Source of the DNA: Cohnella caldifontis
GTDB taxonomy: Bacteria > Bacillota > Bacilli > Paenibacillales > Paenibacillaceae
Assembly: GCF_029360585.1 (NCBI RefSeq)
Contig: NZ_JAQZSJ010000004.1
Location: 1-64,000 of the forward strand
Length of the DNA stretch: 64,000 nt
Direction of reading: 5' to 3'
Shown piece after piece: positions 60,099 through 64,000 of the stretch. Every line of letters begins with the position of its first letter. The stretch's first letter is position 1. A program made the position numbers and the translations under genes. The notes beneath the pieces were generated by a model that was not told the origin of the DNA, made no database searches, and saw only the letters and a list, made by a program, of their open reading frames with translations.

Positions 60099-60929
60099 TT
60101 ATCCTTTGACGGCTCCCATGGTGAGCCCGCTGACCATTTTGCGCTGCAGGATGAGGGTGATGATCGCGATCGGCACGATGATCATCGTGCCGGCTGCGGC
60201 GATTTGCCCCCACAGGACGCTCACGGGCGTCGCGTATTCGTTGAGCCCGACCGGAGCGGTGCGCACGTGCGGACCGGACAAAATATTCGCGAACAGGAAT
60301 TCATTCCAGGCGAAAATAAACGACAGCAATCCGGCGGACACGAGCCCGGGGCCAATGATCGGGAAGATCACGCGGAAAAACGCGGTAAACCGGTTGCTGC
60401 CGTCCACGAGCGCCGATTCTTCGATTTCGCCGGGCACGTCTTTGAAAAAGCCGTACAGCAGCCAGGTGGCGAGCGGCAAATTCATGAACGTGTACATAAG
60501 CACCAGAGAAGTATAGGAATCCAAGAGCCCGAGCTTCGAAAATACCAGGTAAATCGGCAATATCGACACGATCGGCGGGATAATCCGGAGCGTCAGGATC
60601 CACGTCAGAATGTTTTTCCCGCCTTTGAGGTTGTACCGGGCGAACGGATAAGCGATCCCGCATCCAAGAATGATCGCGATCACGGTCGAGACAGCCGACA
60701 CCCAGAAGCTGTTAAGCAGAAACCTGGAGAAATCGCGATCGACGAGCACCGCACGGTAATTGTCCCAAGTCGCCGAAAACAGCCACTTGGGCACGGCGGT
60801 GAAGGCGTCATTTTGGGTTTTGAGCGAAGTGAGCACCATCCACACGATAGGGAAAATGAAGATCAGCATGGCAAAGATGACGATCGCGTATTGCGCGGCA
60901 AGGCCGGAGCTGCTTCTATGCTGTCTCAT
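60099..60929 (-). CDS. CUT1 ABC permease (MalG-like)
   Basis: This 276-residue membrane protein has the loop EIEESALVDGSNRFTAFFRV and ends MGAVKG. The ATG overlaps the stop of the partner permease as ATGA (60926-60929), with GAGGGGGCC upstream. It is part of the importer with the permease at 60926-61810 and the lipoprotein at 61886-63316. Confidence 0.92.
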   Translation of the reverse strand: MRQHRSSSGLAAQYAIVIFAMLIFIFPIVWMVLTSLKTQNDAFTAVPKWLFSATWDNYRAVLVDRDFSRFLLNSFWVSAVSTVIAIILGCGIAYPFARYNLKGGKNILTWILTLRIIPPIVSILPIYLVFSKLGLLDSYTSLVLMYTFMNLPLATWLLYGFFKDVPGEIEESALVDGSNRFTAFFRVIFPIIGPGLVSAGLLSFIFAWNEFLFANILSGPHVRTAPVGLNEYATPVSVLWGQIAAAGTMIIVPIAIITLILQRKMVSGLTMGAVKG

Positions 60930-61810
60930 CGCGAGGCCCCCTCGTCAAACAAATTCATTCGTTTCATCGCCAGCGAAATCAGCGTCACGACGATGACTAG
61001 CATGACGACGCAGATGGCGGCGCCGTAGCCGAATTCGAGGAATTTGAAGCCTTTGTCGTACACGATCCAGCTCAATGTGGACGTGACGTTGATCGGGCCG
61101 CCTTTGGTCATCATGTAAATGGTGTCGTAAATGCGGAAGGCGTCAATGGTCCGCAGCAGCAAAGCGATGGAAATGATCCGGGACAGCTGCGGAATCGTCA
61201 CATACCGGAACATTTGCCAAGGGGAGGCCCCGTCGATCGCGGCGGACTCGTACGGTTCGTCCGGTATGCCCTTCAGTCCCGCGAGCAAGATGATCATCAT
61301 GAACGGCGTCCATTGCCAGATGTCGGTCAGGATCAAAGCCGGCAGCGCGAGATGGAGATCGGACAACCAGGCTTGGCGCGAAAAACCGGCCAGCTCCATG
61401 AAATAATTCAATACCCCGTACTGCTCGTTCATCATGAACCGGAACATCAGGCCGACCACCGTCGGCGCCATGGCGATCGGCAGCAGCACAACCGATTGGA
61501 AAATTCTTTGGCCCAGCGGCAGCCGGTTCAGAACGAGCGCCAGCCCGAGACCGATGAGGAATTCGAGTGCGACCGTGCAGACGACGAAAACGGCGGTCAC
61601 CTTGAGGGCGTTCCAAAAGTTATGGTCCTGGAACAACGTCCGATAATTGTCGAAACCGACGAACGGATTTTGGGGGCTGATCGGGCTGTACTCCTGGAAG
61701 CTGATTTTCAACAAGAACACGAAAGGATAGATTGAAAACAGCAACAGGAGGAGCATGCCGGGAGCCATGACCCAGTAAGGTCCGGTTCGCGCGAGTCTGA
61801 ATTTCTTCAT
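60926..61810 (-). CDS. CUT1 ABC permease (MalF-like)
   Basis: This 294-residue membrane protein has the loop YESAAIDGASPWQMFRYVTI and six predicted segments. The start has AGGAGG 7 nt upstream. It is translationally coupled to the next permease and separated from the binding-protein gene by a hairpin at 61836-61858. Confidence 0.92.
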   Translation of the reverse strand: MKKFRLARTGPYWVMAPGMLLLLLFSIYPFVFLLKISFQEYSPISPQNPFVGFDNYRTLFQDHNFWNALKVTAVFVVCTVALEFLIGLGLALVLNRLPLGQRIFQSVVLLPIAMAPTVVGLMFRFMMNEQYGVLNYFMELAGFSRQAWLSDLHLALPALILTDIWQWTPFMMIILLAGLKGIPDEPYESAAIDGASPWQMFRYVTIPQLSRIISIALLLRTIDAFRIYDTIYMMTKGGPINVTSTLSWIVYDKGFKFLEFGYGAAICVVMLVIVVTLISLAMKRMNLFDEGASR

Positions 61811-61835
61811 CTGACGGCCTCCTGTCGGAAAGATG

Positions 61836-61858
61836 AAGGGGGAGTGTCTCTCCCCCTT
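61836..61858. terminator. Hairpin between binding-protein and permease genes
   Basis: AAGGGGGAG (61836-61844) pairs with CTCCCCCTT (61850-61858). On the minus strand it is followed only by CATCTTTCC. It is likely a partial terminator between the lipoprotein and permease genes. Confidence 0.7.
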
Positions 61859-61885
61859 TTGGTGCTGCGCCCGTCTCCGGATGAA

Positions 61886-63316
61886 TTACTTCAGCATTTG
61901 ATCCACGGCTTCATCGGCTTTCTTGAGCGCGTCTTCGACGGACATTCGGCCGAGCTGGATGGCGCTCAAATATTCGGAAACGGTGCTCTCCCACTTCTCT
62001 TCCTGCGGGAAGAAAGGACGGGCTTTCGTCGTTTTCATCGCTTCGGCCAGCGCTTGGTAGCGGCGGAAACGGAGGACGTCGGTGCCTTCGATTTTGGCGC
62101 CGGTGAGCGCCGGATCGTTGTAGGACTCGGTGCGGACCGGATCGCCGCCGCCCATCGCCGCCTGCTTCACGTCGTTTTGCTTGCTTTCGAGCCAAGTCAT
62201 GAACTTGAACGCTTCTTCGGCGTTTTTGGACGTTTTCGGAATGACGATCGACCAGCCGGCCAGGTGGGGAATCGATTCCTTCATGGCCGGAATTTGCGCG
62301 AATTCCCATTTGCCCACCGTTTTCGACGTTTTCGGATCGTCGACTTCGAATGCCGACCAGGACCAGTGAATCGCCATGGCGATTTTGCCCTGGGAAGCGT
62401 CCGAAGCCACTTCGGCGAACGTATAATCGTTGATGCCCGGAGGCGAATATTTCAGCAAGTCCGCCCAGGTTTTGGTCGCTTCGATCGCCTGCGGCGTGGA
62501 CAGCGACGATTTCATGGTGTTCCAATCGATGACGTCCGCGCCGTTGGAGTACAGGAAGCTGAGCCACGTATGCACGTTGCCGAAACCTTTGGTTGCCTGA
62601 GCGGCCCAGCCGTACATTTTCTGACCGTCCACCGCCCTGCCGGTAAAGAACTCCGCGGCGTCTTTGAACTGGGCCATCGTTTTCGGAGGAGCGAGATCAT
62701 ACCCGTATTTCGCTTTGAAGTCGGCTTTGTTCTTCTCGTCGTTGAACAGGTCCGCACGGTACCACAGCAAATGCGGGTGTATCGTCTGCGGCAAACCGTA
62801 AATCGTGCCGCCTTCTCCGAAGGAGCCGTTCTTGCCGTTCCACTGCGTGAGCGCAAGCGCGCGCGGCAAGTATGCCGACGTATCCACGTTGTATTTCTTG
62901 ATCAGGTCGTCCAGCGGCAGCAGGCTGTTCGTCGAGGCGAACTCCGGAATCCAGTTGTAGTCGACATTGAACAAGTCATAGTTGGCTTGGCCCGCGATCG
63001 CGAGTGCGAGTTTCTGGTAAATCACGTCGCGGCCGACCAGCTCGATGTTGACTTTGACGCCCGTTTCTTTCTCGTACTCTTTCGCCAGCTCCTGCGTGGC
63101 CTGTCCCCAAGTGGCGCCCAGGAATACGCCGTTTAGCGTCACTTTCTCCCCGGACGGCGGGCTGGCGCTGCCGGAAGCGGAGGCGGCCGAAGGTGCGGAA
63201 GGAGCAGCGGAAGAAGAAGCGGCACCCTGATTCGATTTGGACGAGCAGGCGCTAAGCAAGAACAATCCGGCAAGCATCAGAATGAATGACGTCTTCATGA
63301 ATCTGCTTTTATTCAT
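61886..63316 (-). CDS. CUT1 solute-binding lipoprotein
   Basis: This protein of about 476 residues has a lipobox (LFLLSACSSKSN), an Ala/Ser/Pro-rich linker and an SBP_bac_1 fold (VFLGATWGQATQELAKEYEK; GKIAMAIHWSWSAFEVDD). The ATG at 63316 follows GGGGGGAC. It lies 25 bp after a zinc-type alcohol dehydrogenase gene in the same operon. The transported sugar may therefore be a polyol or an oxidisable sugar. Confidence 0.92.
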   Translation of the reverse strand: MNKSRFMKTSFILMLAGLFLLSACSSKSNQGAASSSAAPSAPSAASASGSASPPSGEKVTLNGVFLGATWGQATQELAKEYEKETGVKVNIELVGRDVIYQKLALAIAGQANYDLFNVDYNWIPEFASTNSLLPLDDLIKKYNVDTSAYLPRALALTQWNGKNGSFGEGGTIYGLPQTIHPHLLWYRADLFNDEKNKADFKAKYGYDLAPPKTMAQFKDAAEFFTGRAVDGQKMYGWAAQATKGFGNVHTWLSFLYSNGADVIDWNTMKSSLSTPQAIEATKTWADLLKYSPPGINDYTFAEVASDASQGKIAMAIHWSWSAFEVDDPKTSKTVGKWEFAQIPAMKESIPHLAGWSIVIPKTSKNAEEAFKFMTWLESKQNDVKQAAMGGGDPVRTESYNDPALTGAKIEGTDVLRFRRYQALAEAMKTTKARPFFPQEEKWESTVSEYLSAIQLGRMSVEDALKKADEAVDQMLK

Positions 63317-63341
63317 GGACCCAAGTCCCCCCAACGGATAA

Positions 63342-64000
63342 TTAGATCTGCGTGGAATCGACGACGATTTTGATCGTGTCCTTGCTGGTTATCGCTTCTT
63401 GAAGCCCCTCGACCACTTGAGGCAAAGGGATCGTCTTCGTGATGATGTCTCCGGGCTTGAAACGTTTGCTGCCGATGAGCGCGATGGCCTTCACCCAGGT
63501 GTCGTATGTCCCGGCGTAGGAACCGACGATCGTCAGCTCTTTGCTGTAAATCTCGAACGGCTTGATCTCCATCGTCGCCGCGGCCGGCGCCGCACCGTAA
63601 GTGACGAGCGTCCCGCCTCTGCGGACCATTTGGAACGCCTGCTGGTATGTCGGGATCGAGCCGACTGCTTCGATGACGAAATCTGCGCCCCTGCCTTCCG
63701 TTAAATCTCGAACGGCCTGCACCGGATCGAGCTCGGCGGCGTTCAGCACATGATCGATGCCCAGCGATTTCGCTTTCGCGATCCGGGTCGCGTTCATTTC
63801 GCTGATGATGACGCGGGCGGCGCCGTTCATCTTGGCGAGCAACGCGTGCACGAGGCCCATTGGTCCGGCGCCGATGATGGCGACCGTGCTGCCCATCGTG
63901 ATGTTCGCGCGATCCTGCCCCCGGATGGCGCAGGCCAGAGGTTCGATGTAGGCCGCCTCTTCCCACGTCATGCCGTCCGGCAGCTTGTAAATGTTTAACT
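63342..64000 (-). CDS. Zinc-type alcohol/polyol dehydrogenase, partial
   Basis: The C-terminal 219 codons of a medium-chain dehydrogenase are visible: EPLACAIRG (structural/catalytic region), the Rossmann motif GAGPMGLVHALLAKMNGA, the cofactor-binding ISEMNATRI and GADFVIEAVGS. The reading frame continues off the window (…IYKLPDG before Met), so the start is missing. It resembles sorbitol/threonine dehydrogenases that oxidise a secondary alcohol with NAD. It is the most upstream visible gene of the CUT1/epimerase operon. Confidence 0.9.
   Translation of the reverse strand, partial: LNIYKLPDGMTWEEAAYIEPLACAIRGQDRANITMGSTVAIIGAGPMGLVHALLAKMNGAARVIISEMNATRIAKAKSLGIDHVLNAAELDPVQAVRDLTEGRGADFVIEAVGSIPTYQQAFQMVRRGGTLVTYGAAPAAATMEIKPFEIYSKELTIVGSYAGTYDTWVKAIALIGSKRFKPGDIITKTIPLPQVVEGLQEAITSKDTIKIVVDSTQI

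Overview
The window looks like a chromosomal stretch of a GC-rich, spore-former-type Firmicute, most likely Paenibacillaceae (Paenibacillus/Cohnella-like). This rests on strong AGGAGG-type ribosome binding sites, lipoprotein-type sugar-binding proteins, CUT1 sugar transporters without their own ATPase, and four YesM/YesN-type two-component pairs. No tRNA, rRNA, CRISPR array or intact insertion sequence was seen. All family assignments come from reading motifs by eye; no database search was run.

Layout. 1-2.6 kb: tandem repeats, a LysR regulator, and a divergent isochorismatase-like hydrolase and EamA exporter. 2.7-3.5 kb: an ArsR/SRPBCC pair whose promoter implies a leaderless mRNA, followed by a glycosidase remnant and a repeat-rich 500 bp gap. 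4.0-15.4 kb (minus): one long sugar operon with a CUT2 ABC transporter (binding protein, ATPase, permease), a YesMN pair, an aldose-epimerase-like protein, a glucose-dehydrogenase-like SDR, mannonate dehydratase, an RraA-family protein and a D-lyxose-isomerase-like cupin. 15.7-18.0 kb: a genomic scar holding a nucleotidyltransferase, an AT-rich class III cyclase-like gene, a small Cys-rich reading frame and the 3' stumps of two membrane-protein genes.

18.0-31.8 kb (minus): a catabolic operon with an FAH-family hydrolase, SMP-30 lactonase, SDR, an unusual IlvD-type dehydratase, a GSA-aminomutase-like aminotransferase, an MlrC/M81 protein, a clan GH-A glycosidase, YesMN and a binding protein. 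The two partner permeases lie divergently at 32.0-33.9 kb. 34.1-41.5 kb (minus): YesMN, a CUT1 binding protein, two permeases and a creatininase-family protein. 41.6-42.1 kb: three stacked terminators next to a truncated group II intron. 42.1-48.3 kb (minus): LacI regulator, CUT2 transporter and GH5 glycosidase, with matching LacI-type operators. 48.5-54.2 kb: an oxidoreductase, an AraC regulator and YesMN. 54.4-58.9 kb and 59.2-64.0 kb (minus): two CUT1 transporter operons, one with a Gfo/Idh/MocA oxidoreductase and one with a TIM-barrel sugar epimerase and an alcohol dehydrogenase cut by the window edge.

Together the genes describe a carbohydrate-scavenging region. Each module senses a glycan or sugar (YesMN, LacI, AraC), imports it (two CUT2 and four CUT1 systems) and converts it by glycosidases, epimerases and sugar-acid oxidation/dehydration enzymes. 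In five of the six transporters a strong hairpin follows the binding-protein gene, which fits higher expression of the binding protein than of the downstream genes.
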